Source of the DNA: Cricetomys ansorgei
Taxonomy: Eukaryota > Chordata > Mammalia > Rodentia > Nesomyidae
Assembly (NCBI GenBank): GCA_026225945.1
Contig: JAMJFZ010000199.1
Span: 67,310,501 to 67,374,500 of the forward strand
DNA length: 64,000 nt
Direction: 5' to 3'
Shown here: positions 33,434 through 45,619 of the stretch, piece by piece
Layout: every line of letters starts with the position of its first letter
Numbering within the stretch: position 1 is the first letter of the stretch
Notes under the pieces: model-generated
What the model was told of the DNA's origin: nothing
The model's database searches: none
What the model saw: the letters and a program-made list of their open reading frames with translations, nothing else
Program-made: the position numbers and the translations under genes

Positions 33434-33435
<2 letters not shown>
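33107..33435 (+). mobile_element. L1M LINE, right half of the split copy
   Basis: It resumes with the target duplication and then TTAGCTACAGAAAGCAATAG, ATGATGCTAAATGAAAG, GGAGACTGATGCACAGAAAT and ATTGAACTATATATTTCAAAATG, which is the L1M 3' UTR end. It stops at a (GT)n array. Confidence 0.8.

Positions 33436-33472
<37 letters not shown>
33436..33472. repeat. (GT)n microsatellite
   Basis: About 18 GT units directly after the L1M 3' end. Confidence 0.95.
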
Positions 33473-33475
<3 letters not shown>

Positions 33476-34794
33476 ATACATTCATCTGCCCTTAAAACAA
33501 ATAAAATGAAAAGAAGCCATTTTGCCTATCTTCTTTTATAGTTTCTCTTCTTGGACAAGTAAGCACGAGACCTTTGAGATGCCAGCAAGTAGCTACAGGG
33601 ATGAACACGTATGTGATTATCATTACTGCTCCTGTTACCGGTGTGTGTTGCATTCATTCCTATCATTGCCACAGGTGTAATACAGCTAGAATGATCCTTA
33701 TTTCACTTGTTCATCAGTAATGTTACAGGACCTAATAAAAATAAATATAATAATGCAAATTTGAGTACATATTTGTAGCAAAATATATTCAATATTCCTG
33801 CTTGAAAATCAAATTAAAGTAAGCATGGTAGAGTTTGTCTATTCATCCATTATAACTTTATTCCAAAAGCAGAGAGTAGGTTCGGAATCCATATTTATGG
33901 AAAAATTCATGGATTCGTAACAGCTGGTGCAATATCCTAGCACTCACTAATGAGTAACCAGTCATTAATTAAACATTTCTGTGTGGCTCTATACTATTCT
34001 TCCATGAAGAAGACAGAAGAAGATATAGAAGTGGCATACCTCATTGATGGGTTCTTTCCCTGTCTCCCTCTGACCTTCCAAGGCTTGAGGATGCCTCAGG
34101 ATAGGAGTTTAGGGGCAGCAGTAAGTCACTCCCAAACCTGAGTGACTGTACCCCCAAGCTGCTGGTTCACCTTCTCTCCAGCCTCTTTACCCTTGCAGCT
34201 CTAGAATTTCTATGCTGGGCTACTTATTTCTGGTTTTGGACCCCCATGGACTGATGAAATGTCAGATTATCTCACCACTAGTGAGAACACCAATGTCTAT
34301 GCATATACTGTGATTCCCACCATACATACAAGGATTTTGAAGTCTCCAGGACAAGTCTTCCTATACCCCCTCCAGAATCATTTCTCCTCTATCCCCTCTA
34401 CTTGTCATCTTCTAGGGATCTTAGAGCTCACAAAGATCCTACCCAACCCTAGCACACTGGAGCCACTTCATAATTCAAATGTAACTCTTACATTCCCAGC
34501 CCTGCATAGTAGTATCCACTGTTTGGACCTAACATCTCTATCGTGATAAGTACTTAGTTTTTCAAGATGAACTCTTTGGCCAGATGTTCCTTGAGAGCTC
34601 GTAAGACTTAGCAGATAAGCTGGTAGAACATCAATTTCTGAAGCACTTCAGAACTGCCAACCATCATTTTATTTGTGCCAATTGTAAGAAAAGAACCCAT
34701 TTTCTGAGGTAATGTGTCCTGTCATCAGACCAAGCAAAAGGTTCTTGTATTATTCTGCTACCTTCCAAGTGTCCTAAGGCAGCAGGTGTTACTT
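33473..34794. other. Unique non-coding stretch
   Basis: Frame 34259-34546 (95 codons) has no motif. No repeat recognised. Confidence 0.55.
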
Positions 34795-34885
34795 CATTCC
34801 ATTTTACTGATGTAGATAGTAGTTGAGCAGTTCACTTGAAGGTCACTCACTAAATCAGAAGGGAAGCTCAATTGGAGCCTGTCAT
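34795..34885 (-). mobile_element. MIR SINE fragment
   Basis: CATTCCATTTTACTGATGTAG, then TTGAAGGTCACTCACTAAATCAGA, is the reversed MIR core ('attttacagatgaggaaac... aggtcacacagc'). Confidence 0.5.
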
Positions 34886-35934
34886 GTAGTGATCTCCTCA
34901 TCTGAACAGAAACATTCTTTCATGGAAGAAAAAGGAAATGAGACCCAGGAAGAAAATCAAACCTCACAAATACAGGAATCAAAAACTTACAAGAATCGCA
35001 GGGCACCTCCTCAAGGTTATGGAAACAGTAAACAACTTCAAGGGCAACCAAGTTTTCTGGGAGAGACTCACTGGCCTGCAAGAAGCTCTGGTAGGTTTTC
35101 CAGTGACACAGCTGCCTCTGAGTTGCCCATACTCCTGTAAGTAACATCAACCAACTCATTGCTTCTCTAGGCTGGATGCTAGCGGAGTTACTACTTTTGT
35201 TGCTTCCCTATTTGGAACAAATAGACATTTGCTTCAAGTTTCCCAGGAAAGGTCTCCTCGTGAAACACAGAGCCAGGACAGCCTGACTGTGATCTTGGCT
35301 CCTCACTAAGCCAGGAGATATCTCCAAGTTAGCACTTTCACTCCATGTCTCCACACTGGCACCTATCCAGGAGGGGCACAGCCAAAGGAAATGACTGAAA
35401 TTTAACATTAAAGCCCTAATTGAATAGAACATAGTAGCACAAGAGAAACACCTTGTATGTTGAATGTCATACATTTAAAGGAGGCTTGAAATTTAAACAT
35501 CTCATTTGCTAATGATTGCCTTTGCAGAACTGCTTGTTAATCTCCTGGCCCGTGGCCCAGGAGCCCCTCCCATGAAGTTATGATTCCTCTCCCTGCTTGC
35601 TTCTCCCGGCTTGCATCAAGGAACTCTACAGGCCATAAGCATAAGTGGCACTTTGCTACCTGTGAAGATATTAGCTAATTAGAGTAATTCACACTAAAGT
35701 GAGAAGGAAGATAGTCATTGAAGGGAGAAGGAAGGAGGACAATTTAGAGTAGTTGCTAAATAAATTACATGCACCAAATACCACTGGAGTTCTTTTTGAA
35801 GCATGAGGTTAGTACTGCTTATCAGACTGCCTACTTCCCTCACCCTCCCTGGAACCCTCCAGCATTTCACCAAGCCTGGTTACTCTTCTGTAGGTACTCC
35901 TGAATCAATATGAATCAAATAACATTTTAGAAAT
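34886..35934. other. Unique stretch, possibly regulatory
   Basis: The 105-codon plus frame 34823-35140 partly overlaps a MIR and lacks a domain. The part 35480-35720 is repeat-free and has clustered ATTA/TAATTA words (a TAATTA at 35676-35681), which is suggestive of homeodomain binding but not proof. Confidence 0.5.
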
Positions 35935-36045
35935 AGACCCAAGTATAAATACTCTCCATTTCTAGCTTTATGGCCTTGGACAAGTAACTAATGCCTCATG
36001 AGCATCTAAGTCCTCATCTGTGAACTAGACCAATTGTTTGGGTTT
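35935..36045 (+). mobile_element. MIR SINE
   Basis: TTATGGCCTTGGACAAGTAACTAATGCCTC and the 'tcctcatctgtgaac' phrase follow the MIR core order. Confidence 0.65.
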
Positions 36046-36789
36046 AGATGGGTATGTCAGAATCCTGTAGAGAATAAAGGACAGTGAGCTATAGGCTCAC
36101 ACTGGCCATGATACCCCAGAATCCACCGCTACTGACTATGAGAGATAGACCTCAACTCAGGTCTATCCAGGAAAGTAGTGTTGCTAGGAGCCAGGATTAC
36201 CACATTACATACAAAAAACCAGTCGCATTAGGGAATAGCCTGAAATATTAAAAGGAAAGAGAGTGGAAAATACACAGACAATCAAGACCAATGCTTTCAT
36301 AGATACTATTAGGCCACTTGCTTCCTGCCTCTTGGCCTCTGTTTCTACGCTTTCCCACATTGCCCTTTTTAAGCTAAACCCTGACTGGCCCTGTGGCATA
36401 TTGTCAATATACCAAGTTAATGCTTTACCTTCATCCTTGTAGCTTTACCCTACATGAAAAAGCATGTCCTGAACCCAAGAGTGATTTACCTAATGAGATG
36501 GCAGTTACATTAATTATATTTAATGTCTCCACTTACACAATAAATTTGCCTTCACAGCCCTGCCATTATCTCTGCTCTCTAGCCCCTTTCACAGCATGTG
36601 CATTCTGAGAAATTTCCAGCAGATGTGCCAGCCCCAAAATAGAAGGAACACTGCTCAGAGATGCACCTGCCTGGGTAGCTCGAAGGTCTTCTCCTACTTT
36701 GCATTGCAAATGTGCTCATCTCTCAGCCAACATAGAATGTTGGGAAGCCAAAAGAACTATGGAGAAGGGGGAAAGCGAGGGTCAGAAAT
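36046..36789. other. Unique non-coding stretch
   Basis: Nothing recognised. Open frames are no longer than about 78 codons. Confidence 0.55.
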
Positions 36790-36860
36790 ATTTGGCTTGC
36801 ATCTGTGCTCTGCTATTGATCTGCCTGGATGATCCTGGTACTTTTACCTAAACTCTCAGA
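36790..36860 (+). mobile_element. MIR SINE fragment
   Basis: CATCTGTGCTCTGCTATTGATC, then GGATGATCCTGGTACTTTTACC, fits 'ggctctgccactta... tgaccttgggcaag... taacc'. Short and diverged. Confidence 0.4.
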
Positions 36861-36984
36861 GCTACAGGGTTTAGACCCAAGAAGGATGGATTTGATCATT
36901 ACAGGTCCCAGGTGAGCATCCCTATGAGTCTGTTTCATGTAATATCTGCTTATTAAAAAGCACACAATATGGGCCAAATGAATA

Positions 36985-37122
36985 TCAGTCACCAGTCAGG
37001 ATAATCAATCTCTCACAGATACGGCTACAGGGCAGTCTGATCAAAGAAATCCTTCTATTGAGGTTCCCTCATCCCAAGTGAGTTTAGGTTGTGTCAAGTT
37101 GGTGATAAGTTCTAACCAGGAC
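36985..37122 (-). mobile_element. Truncated LTR-like rodent repeat
   Basis: ACAGATACGGCTACAGGGCA, TTCTATTGAGGTTCCCTCAT and GGTTGTGTCAAGTTGGTGAT are one end of the same family as 10683-11099 and 44340-44724, in the same orientation. The rest is missing. Confidence 0.6.
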
Positions 37123-38726
37123 AGGTCTGATGTGGATGAAGATGTAGCCAGAAGCTCCCGGGGCGGTAAGGAAAGGGGCTGATAGGGAGCAGAGAATGTG
37201 TAAAATATATTCCCCAAAATGAGGGCATTCATTTTTTAAGGCATCATGTTGAAGCCATTTTTTAAAATCTATGATGGAAAGATGCTTTATTGTATCCATT
37301 AACACAGGAGTGGACAGATTATAAGAGAAGGAAATGAATGAATTCACTTTGATAAGTTTAAGTGCTTAGACCCAAACTTTTGTATCACCAATCTTAGCCT
37401 CTCTTTTCCCTAACACACAATTGGTACATTCTCTGACAGGTTGTTACTCAAAGTTGAACTAGAAGAAAGTTCTCAGTTGAACTTGAATACAGATGTCTGG
37501 AATTTTAAATCAAAGCTCATCCTATAGTGGTACCTTGCTGGTGAACATCAACCCCATTCTCCCAAGTAACATAATAATAGCAGGGGTTCTTGTTGTAAAG
37601 CATCATTTTAATTGGAGCATATGTCCTGATTGCCCTGACTTAGTGTCATTCAAGGTCTAGGTTCCCAATAGGTTCATCGCATCCCCATTCTGTTTCAGAA
37701 GCATTTGGAATTGACTAACACATCACACAATCCTCTTATACTCTGCCCTATAATGAGTACACTATTGGTAATTTTTGACAAAGAAGACAATAAAAGCTCT
37801 GACATAGGATTTAGTTATTAGAGAGATAGAGTAGTGTTCAATTCCAACCCATACAAAGTTGTACTAAGCTCTCATGCCTACTCAACCATTCCTTGCAGAA
37901 CACATAGTTCCTAGGTTACTGTTTAAGCCCCAGGCCACAGACTAGAGGGTTCCCTTAGAGTATACTTCATTAGGAACATGGGGAACCTATATTCTTCAGA
38001 CCTCATAGATGAGAGGCAGGGACGTCTTTCAAGAATTCCTTTAAGGAAAAATACTGATGTCTAAGAAATGAACAAAATTATTTCCATCCATAACAGAAAT
38101 TTCTAGAACAATGCCGGCACACTGCGAGTACAGTGAATGCCTGTTGGACAAAAGAATGAGCGATCATCAGCACTTAATAACTCTCCAGGGTGACAAATAA
38201 TTTGCAACTGATTAATGGAGGTTCCTAGTGTGCAATTACATCCATGTCAAAACTCTTGACCAAAATATCTATGTCAGATTAAACCAACCCCAGTTCCACA
38301 GCACATCACACAGAAACAGAAGGAAAGCCCATCTCAGAAGGGGTCCTTGGTCTCCTTGGAAGCAAAGGCATCCTCTTGGCAAGGTTACAAAGAGATGCAT
38401 CATCATCATTTAAATTGTATAGGTAAATATACACTTTTAATTTCTCCTTAAAGTGAATCATTCACAATTCATTCTCAAGTACATTTTCTGTTGTTTCCCC
38501 AAAGCCCAAGTGCTTCCATTGGCACTGCTCTGAGCAAAGCCATCCTTCAATCACCAGTTTCCATTCATATCTATTCTCTAAAGCTCCTGCAGCCTGCTTA
38601 GCACTGTGTAATGACTCAGCACATGTCCAGTGGGTGCACAGGTGCTGGGGAGGGGTCCCTGATGCTGGACTTTGTGTCAGAATCAGCTAGGATTGCTCCT
38701 GGAATCCCAGGGAAGGCACAGTTCAG
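37123..38726. other. Unique stretch with one old LINE/SINE tail
   Basis: The phrase CAATGCCGGCACACTGCGAGTACAGTGAATGCC at 38103-38135 resembles the end of MIR or L2, written here only as a guess. A TGACTCAGCA word lies at 38612-38621. No gene recognised. Confidence 0.5.
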
Positions 38727-39086
38727 ATGATGCCACATCTTAAATGTGTCCCCCAAAATTCACATGTTGGAAACATAATCCCTAGAACTGCTTATAAAGG
38801 CTTTGTAGATGGGGCCTTTGGAAGTAATTAGGATTGGATATTCTAATGGGAGTGAAGCCTAAAATGGGATTGGAGGTTTTGGAAGACTAGAGACCCAAGT
38901 TTATATTCTGTCTCACCATGTGAGGCCCTCTGCCATATTATAACACAAGAGAAAGACTCTTGAAAAACACAGTACCTTGATTCTGGCTTGCACAGGCTCT
39001 AAAACTGTGAACTGAATAAATCCCTTGTGTATATCATTTATGTGGTCAGTATATTCAATTATAGACACACTAAATGGACTAAGGCA
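38727..39086 (+). mobile_element. MaLR LTR (MST/MLT1 type)
   Basis: AATGTGTCCCCCAAAATTCA, ATGTTGGAAACATAATCCC, GATGGGGCCTTTGGAAG, CACCATGTGAGGCCCTCTGCC and the ACTGTGAACTGAATAAATCC poly(A)-signal region follow the MST/MLT1 LTR order, ending in ACTAAGGCA. It is a solo LTR with no internal part visible. It belongs to the ancient non-autonomous ERVL-MaLR group. Confidence 0.75.
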
Positions 39087-40754
39087 AGATGGATGGATGG
39101 GGAAAGTAGTTGTCCGAGGAAAGGATCCACAGAGCAGATACTTCTGCACTGACCTGGAGCCCTTCTGGCACAGTGTGCTGCAGACTTCTGTGTGATGACT
39201 GCATGAGGGTGAAAGAACCCAGGGTCAGCTTAGGAACAGAGACTGAATATTGTTCCCATGGTCTATGCCCCAGTAGCTGCCTAGTTTATCCCAGTCTTAC
39301 CCTCCACCCACCTCTGCTGGAAGCAAACAGGAGAAAGGGAAGAATGGGAGGTGGGGGAGATGAGTGAAGAACAAGTAGGCCAGACACCCACTCCCAGTAG
39401 CACTGGGTAGATGGGGCTGTCTTCTCAGCTGTGGGATCCCCTTTCCTTTCTTCACGCACACTGCCCAGTCTTGGGTAAACCTGTCCAAGTCAGGGAGCTT
39501 CCTGCCTTCCGAAGCTGGCAAGGCTTCTTCTCCTTGGGCAATACACAGACTCTTTCCAGTCTTGGGGGAAGTAACCTACTCCCCTAATTTTAAACAACTG
39601 CAATTCTCGCAGTTTGTGTCTCGTTCCAAATATCCACAGTGTGTGAGAAGTATTACCATAAGGGCCAACCTTATATTTTCAGTTGACTTTCTACAGATGG
39701 CAACTTTGCGAGAACTAAACCAACAACTACTTTGAGAACACCAACAAAATTCCACAGGCAATGTTAATGAACAATTTGGAAATTTATAAAATGGGGCACA
39801 AATCGAGTCCCAAGTATCTCTTAACTGAGTGCTTATTTATAATGTAAATCTGACATGTTATAAACTAAAATATAGTTCAGCATTTAAAAAAGAATTTGCT
39901 ATCCTCAACCAGACTTGGGACATATTGGGTTGAATTGATTTCTGGATGGCAATGCTTCTCAGAACTTTTGGCATGACATTTCCCTGTATGACAAAACAAG
40001 CAGACCTCGAACAGAATTCAATATTGTCTTCTGTGATAGTGGAATTCTTATTCTATAAGACATCACCTGTCCTGTAGTCCATGATACTCTCTGAGAAAGG
40101 TTGATCTGAAGGCTCTGCCATCCCGGGAAAATCATAAAAATTTTCTGAGGTTTAGCTGCCTCCACCACAATGCTATGCTGTAATTACATATACAAGTAGT
40201 ATAACTATATGCACCATGAACAACTATGTATGAGGCACATACCATCCTATCGATGTCCCCAAATATACCTACAAACTTAAGAGGACCCCATCTGTTGCCC
40301 ACCTCAGACTCTGAGACAAATGCTAGTCTCAGGTGTGTTTCCCATCTACTTTTCTACTCCTTGACAATAGAGGGAAAAATAGCCTTTAGCCTGTACTGAC
40401 ACCGCTCAGGTCTAGGGCAGCAAAGGATGGCTGTTTTCTTTAATGAAGTGTTTCTCTGTAGAGACAGTAAGCAGCTGTATTTCCTTTCTCTGGAGCCAGG
40501 TGATGAATGTAACTGAGAAATAAGTGATGCCACTTGTGGATAATATATCTCAGGGCAGAGCCTCAATGTCAAGATCACCCACATCATTTCTGAGAATTGT
40601 GAGGCTTAAGGGGTAGATCTTCTCAAGACGAACCAGTATTCTGGGAACTCCTGCTGGGTTGACTTGGGAGACATGCTCCCCACAGGCCTGCATAGTGTAC
40701 TCAGGATAGACAGTAGCTAACAGTTACTGATTGTATGCTGTGTCCCTGTTTCTG
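39087..40754. other. Unique non-coding stretch
   Basis: Nothing recognised. Open frames are no longer than about 85 codons. Confidence 0.55.
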
Positions 40755-40832
40755 GGAGGGAAAGATGGAGGGGAGGAGAAGGAGAGGAAGAGGAGGAGGG
40801 AGGGAGAAGAGAGAGAGACAGAGACAGAGAGA
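40755..40832. repeat. GA-rich low-complexity tract
   Basis: GGAGGA, GAAGAG and AGAGAC units, nearly all purine on the plus strand. Confidence 0.93.
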
Positions 40833-41119
40833 TTTCTGTAGTCCTTCTTGTGTACAATAGAGCTCTCGTGCACAGAAATTAGAAAATGAGATACATGAAA
40901 AAGAACAGCTAAGGCTCCACAGCTAAATCACTGGGGTCTTAGACACCTGCTGCCTGGAGGATCTGGGTCACCCAGATAGACTCAAGTCCCTGTTCCTAGG
41001 AACAAAAATGAGGTTTCTGATACTCTACCAGGATTTATAAAGTCAAAGTACTTACTGATAAGCAATTTCCCATTATTCTTGGAAGATAAAATGCATTCAA
41101 ATAACAATGAGAGTAGACA
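40833..41119. other. Unique short stretch
   Basis: Nothing recognised. Confidence 0.5.
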
Positions 41120-41290
41120 TGGCCAGAGTACTCACTACAGAGCAGACCTTGTGCTCAGCCCTACCCTCCTTAACTCCCCTCCACAAAGGAGTTTAACCAA
41201 AGATAAGGAAACCAAGGTACAAGGAGACTCAGCCACTTGTCCCAGGCCCTATGTCAATAAAAGACAGTGCTGGGACCCATCCTTTGGAGT
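41120..41290 (-). mobile_element. MIR SINE
   Basis: GACCTTGTGCTCAGCCCTAC, AAAGATAAGGAAACCAAGG, AGACTCAGCCACTTGTCCCAGG and GTGCTGGGACCCATCC are the reversed MIR consensus over most of its length. The call is well supported by order. Confidence 0.7.
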
Positions 41291-42725
41291 ATGATATCCC
41301 AGGATACTACTTTCAGGGGAACTCACATTCTACTTCCAATGAATGGTACATGGGAGACATAAACTGAATCTTCACAGTTCTGCAAGCCTGCCCTTCCCTT
41401 CACAGCTTAGTAGTGCAGTGCAGTATTTTATGCTGGTGATGGGCATGGGAGTCTCTGAAGCACACAAACCACAGCTGGAAGCTCCTGGTTACTACGAGAG
41501 CTATCTCTATGCGCAAGGCAGATGGAGGAAGCACAAAGCACTTCTCTGTATGTGGGGCTCAGATATTATCTTGAAGAGCTCTAGGGAAAAGAATTTGAAA
41601 AGACAAGAGCTGATCTTCTCAGTGGCATAAGAGGATACTGCCCTGGGACTCCAGTGATTACTGACTGCAAAGTGTACTGTGGTAAGTGGACCCCAAGTTA
41701 GTTCCAATGACCCTAACCCACTATAGAAGCCTTCATGTAATTCTCTCCTGAGATAAAACAGCATACTAGCATTCTGGTTTCTGCCTTGCCTGCTGTCTCT
41801 TGCAGGTTCTGATATTAAAAAGGAAAAAAAAATCAGGTGCTATTTTGTAAGCTGTGCTATAGAAAGGAGACAAGAGAAGATTTGGGCTAACAACCTGCTT
41901 TAACTGAACCCTGCCAGCACCAATTTGAAAGAATGTGGATGTGAATCTTCTTTAAGAAGATCAAAGTCAGAGCAACTCCTTAAGGGCAGATAGGGCCATA
42001 TCACCTGACTTAAGCACACCAGAAACCAAAATCCTCAGTCCCAGATATTCCTGATCTAAAGCTGCTAATCATACTGGTAGTTAGCTCAAGCACAGAGATA
42101 ACTAGCACTCAGCATGTCAGCTATTTCTAAGGCACAATTGCAAAGCCCCAAGGCCTCAGCTGGTTCTGATTCTAGCTTTCACAGTTAGCAGTTCTTGGGC
42201 TCCAGTCATTTCATTACAGGCCCATGCAGATTCTGCTTTACCCTGTCTTGGCCTGCTCTTCCAAACTGCTTTCCCTTCCCCCCCAGACATCCAAAGGAAT
42301 CAAGTTGCTGTAGAGAAAAATCTTTGGTCATAGTGAGAAAGGAAGAATATATACTCTCCTCTCCTGTGCCTGGAAATGATGTTTTGAGATTCATCTCATT
42401 CCACTCACCAGTACTGCATCACCTGCAGGGGTATATGACCAAGAGACACTGACGTGGTCCCCACCTGGCTGATGCCTGAATTAGCTCTTTCTTCTTTGGC
42501 TCTCTGCTCCTTGACCCTGGCTTTTGCTCCCTAGGAACACAATATCCAGAACTGTGTGCATATAAAACTTCATCTCAGACTCTGCTTCCAAATAGTCTAT
42601 GAGCTTGGAGGCACATGTTTAACACATCAGAGGTGCTCAATCAGTGACAACTAATCAAGTCCCTGCTCTCTTGGACTGGGTGATAGCTGCAGTGTCTTTT
42701 AAGTTTGAATATTTATAACTATATA

Positions 42726-42729
<4 letters not shown>
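41291..42729. other. Unique non-coding stretch
   Basis: Open frames of up to 95 codons (41343-41630) have no domain. A run of 9 As lies near 41823. Confidence 0.55.

Positions 42730-42771
<42 letters not shown>
42730..42771. repeat. (GT)n microsatellite
   Basis: About 21 GT units. Confidence 0.96.
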
Positions 42772-42773
<2 letters not shown>

Positions 42774-43683
42774 TATTTTTACAGCCTCTCAACTTCACCT
42801 GGACATATAGAAGGATGAAACACGCAGTTGCTCATTTAACAGGTTTTTAATCATGTTAAGGGAAATGCTTATCTCTTTTCATCTCTCTCCTTTCTCCACA
42901 CCTCTCTCTCTCCCCTCCCTGACATTTATGATTGCTTCTTTCACTTCCTCATTTGGTTTTAAAGTTATAGCATTACTTTCCACCTGAGAGTCTCCCTGCC
43001 TCATTCACTGTTCCATGCTTCTGGGTATATTCTTATCTGCCCCCTTGATTTCAAGAGCTTCCCACCATCTAGTGAGTTTTCATGGGTATCTAATGGTATA
43101 ATTTGAGGAGCATGCTATCTAGTAGTAAAGGAAATCTTCCCTATGAACCCTCCATTGGTGTAAGTGTCCATTCTCTGTAGGTTTTGAAGGACCTTGAACA
43201 CATGGCAGCTTTAACTTACTCATTTCTCTGTAAAACAATGAACTCACCTGGGATGGAGCCCAGATTGTGATCCTCCTTCTTCCAAAGAGCTAAATTACTC
43301 TCTCAATAAATGAGTGACTCCAATAAAGGAAGACCAATAATAAACTTATTTTCTTGTAAACACAGTCCTAACAATTTAGATCTAAATCCGACAGTCATTC
43401 ACTTCTGTGTTGGGAGAGGAGGTGGTCATAACTAAGCCATATGCTCATTCTACTACCCTGAGTTTAGTGTCATTGGCATAGTTCAGCAAGCCATCTGACT
43501 CACCTCATAAAGTATGTAAATCACACAGGGAAAACCTGGAAAGGCCAGTTAGCAAATACGTGGCAACTTCCTTAACCTTTCGCCTTCCAACAATCCATCC
43601 ACAATGCTGATTCTACTTTCAAGAGCAAGACCATGATATACTCAATATTCTACAATTTCAGAAAAGTCTGATAAACCTTGGCC
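42772..43683. other. Unique stretch, locally CT-rich
   Basis: CT-rich around 42870-42925. Nothing else recognised. Confidence 0.55.
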
Positions 43684-43850
43684 ACATACACACATTCACA
43701 CACAAATATACATGTGCACATACAAACATACACACATATACACACATGTATACATACCTATACACATGCACAGACACCCACACACATGCACACACACGCA
43801 CACACCAACACAAACACACACACACACACATACACACACACACACTCACA
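43684..43850. repeat. CA/CATA-rich low-complexity array
   Basis: CACACA, ACATAC and CATGCA units, with open frames in several phases that simply translate the array. Confidence 0.94.
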
Positions 43851-44339
43851 GAATATGGGAACCACATTACTGAGATGGCTCAGTGATTTTCCAACTTCAT
43901 AGTAAATAAAATATCTGAGGCTCTTTTTAGGGTAAGTGATCTGTGACAAGCCTCTTGACCTAGTAAGTTTTCTCATACACAGAACTGAAATCAGAGGGTC
44001 TGCCAGGCCTCACATGAAGGGTGGGTAGAGACAGTGATAGGAAAGAGCTTGCAATGAAAATTCCTAAAAGGTGATTGTTTTTCCCAGTGCAGACCTACAC
44101 TAGAGTCCATGGGGTAAACAGGTACTCTTTCCCACATCATCAGGACATGTGTCATGCTAGAATTCAGACATTAATAAAGGAGGTGGAATGAACTTTTGAC
44201 TTGGATGAAAACTACTTAATGGCAAATCATTTAGTTTAGCACTTCACAGTGTAGGGACATGAGTGTGAATGCCCATCTCAGCATCTCTCTAAACAATCAG
44301 GATATTACCTTGACACAAATATTCTACTTTCACACTGGG
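43851..44339. other. Unique non-coding stretch
   Basis: Nothing recognised. CTGAGATGGCTCAGTG at 43870-43885 echoes a SINE A box but has no body. Confidence 0.5.
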
Positions 44340-44724
44340 GCTTTGATAAAATTTCCTGGCCAAAAACAACTGTGGGCAGAATGAGTTTATTTGGCTTACA
44401 GTTCCAAGTTATAGTCCATTATTTTAGAAAAGGCAAGGCAAGAATTTGAGCAGTTGGCCACATCACATCTCACAGTCAAAAGCAAAGAGGATGAGTCCTT
44501 TCATGTTTGTTTGTTTGATACCTATGCTCGGCTAGCCTTCTTCACCCCTGCATAGTTCAGGGCTCAGCCTATGAAACGACACCATTCACTACCAAGTTCT
44601 TCACACCTCAATTAATACAATGATCACCACAGGCATGTGGTGATCTTGATCTAGCTAATTTCTCATTAAGAAAGCTTCCAGGGTGGTTCTAGATTGTATC
44701 AAATTGACAGTTAAAACTAACCAG
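44340..44724 (-). mobile_element. LTR-like rodent repeat (TTAGGGTTTCTATT family)
   Basis: GGCCAAAAACAACTGTGGGC, ATGAGTTTATTTGGCTTACAG, AAGGCAAGGCAAGAATTTGAG, GAAAGCTTCCAGGGTGGTTC and TGTATCAAATTGACAGTTAAAACTAACCAG follow the family order. This is a more diverged subtype than the 10683 copy, in the same orientation. Confidence 0.7.
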
Positions 44725-45077
44725 TATACTAACTTTAAAATGAGGAAAAGTCTGATTATATTAGAGCAATTTTTAGTAGGATTGGACAAGAAGAGGGAAA
44801 GGCTATACGTTTTAGCATTGAAGTGCTCAGCTCTTCTGTCACCTCCAACTCTTCCTGTATGTCTTATTCTAATGAGAGAATGAGATAGCTTAGAGAAATC
44901 TCCATGCAAAGAATACTGTGTCTTATACCCTCGATCAAGTTTGGAGACCAGAAGGTCTTCAGATTCCTACCAGCATCAAGTGATGCCCTGTCAAAGGATG
45001 TTTAGAGAGCTGAAACCAGAAACCCCAGGATAAGGATCGAGAAACATATGACCAGTGCTCCAGGAGAAGATGTGAAA
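44725..45077. other. Unique non-coding stretch
   Basis: Nothing recognised. Confidence 0.5.
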
Positions 45078-45148
45078 TGGAGCACAGTATAGCTCAGTGA
45101 TGGAAGAACTCTTGTCTAACACACACGAGGCCCTGGTTCAGTCCTTAT
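45078..45148 (+). mobile_element. ID-like SINE
   Basis: GAGCACAGTATAGCTCAGTGATGG (A box), TTGTCTAACACACACGAGGC and CCCTGGTTCAGTCCTTA (B box) reproduce the ID core with several changes. A-tail not preserved. Confidence 0.65.
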
Positions 45149-45619
45149 TGGTCATTTGATCAATGCAAAAACAGTGATGGAATTTAAGTGTGCTTCAGAA
45201 ATCTACACATGGTCAGGGACAGGACACACATGTTCTCATTCCTTATCATTATCTTTCATTAACAATAACACATTAACATTGTGTTCCTTAACTACAAACT
45301 CACAGAAAAAAAAAATGAGGAGAAAATGGATTTTGCTGTTTTCATCTCTGGTCTGGAGGTTAGATTGGAAGCAAGGTTTCCCTACAAGTAAAGAGGTAAA
45401 GTTTCCTACTTCTGCACTGAGCTGTGTTATGTCACCATGAGAGAAGGCAGCTGACCCAATACCTAGTCTACTACAGGTATTCAATAAGTAAATTCTCCCC
45501 CCTTGATGTGCAACTGACCCTGACTGTCCCAAGGTGCTCCCTCAGATCCAAGTTTAGCTACTGCTGGTGACAATGATGAAAGATTTAATTATAAAAACTG
45601 TGCTGAAGAGGGAACTCTG
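45149..45619. other. Unique non-coding stretch
   Basis: Nothing recognised. Small frames on both strands only. Confidence 0.5.

Noticed and set aside
39948..40100. Possible MER5/MER58-type element (GCAATGCTTCTCAGAACTT start)
   Set aside because: Only the first 20 bases resemble a hAT terminus. The body does not follow any consensus I know.
43870..43885. SINE A-box-like CTGAGATGGCTCAGTG
   Set aside because: No B box, body or A-tail follows, so there is no SINE to call.
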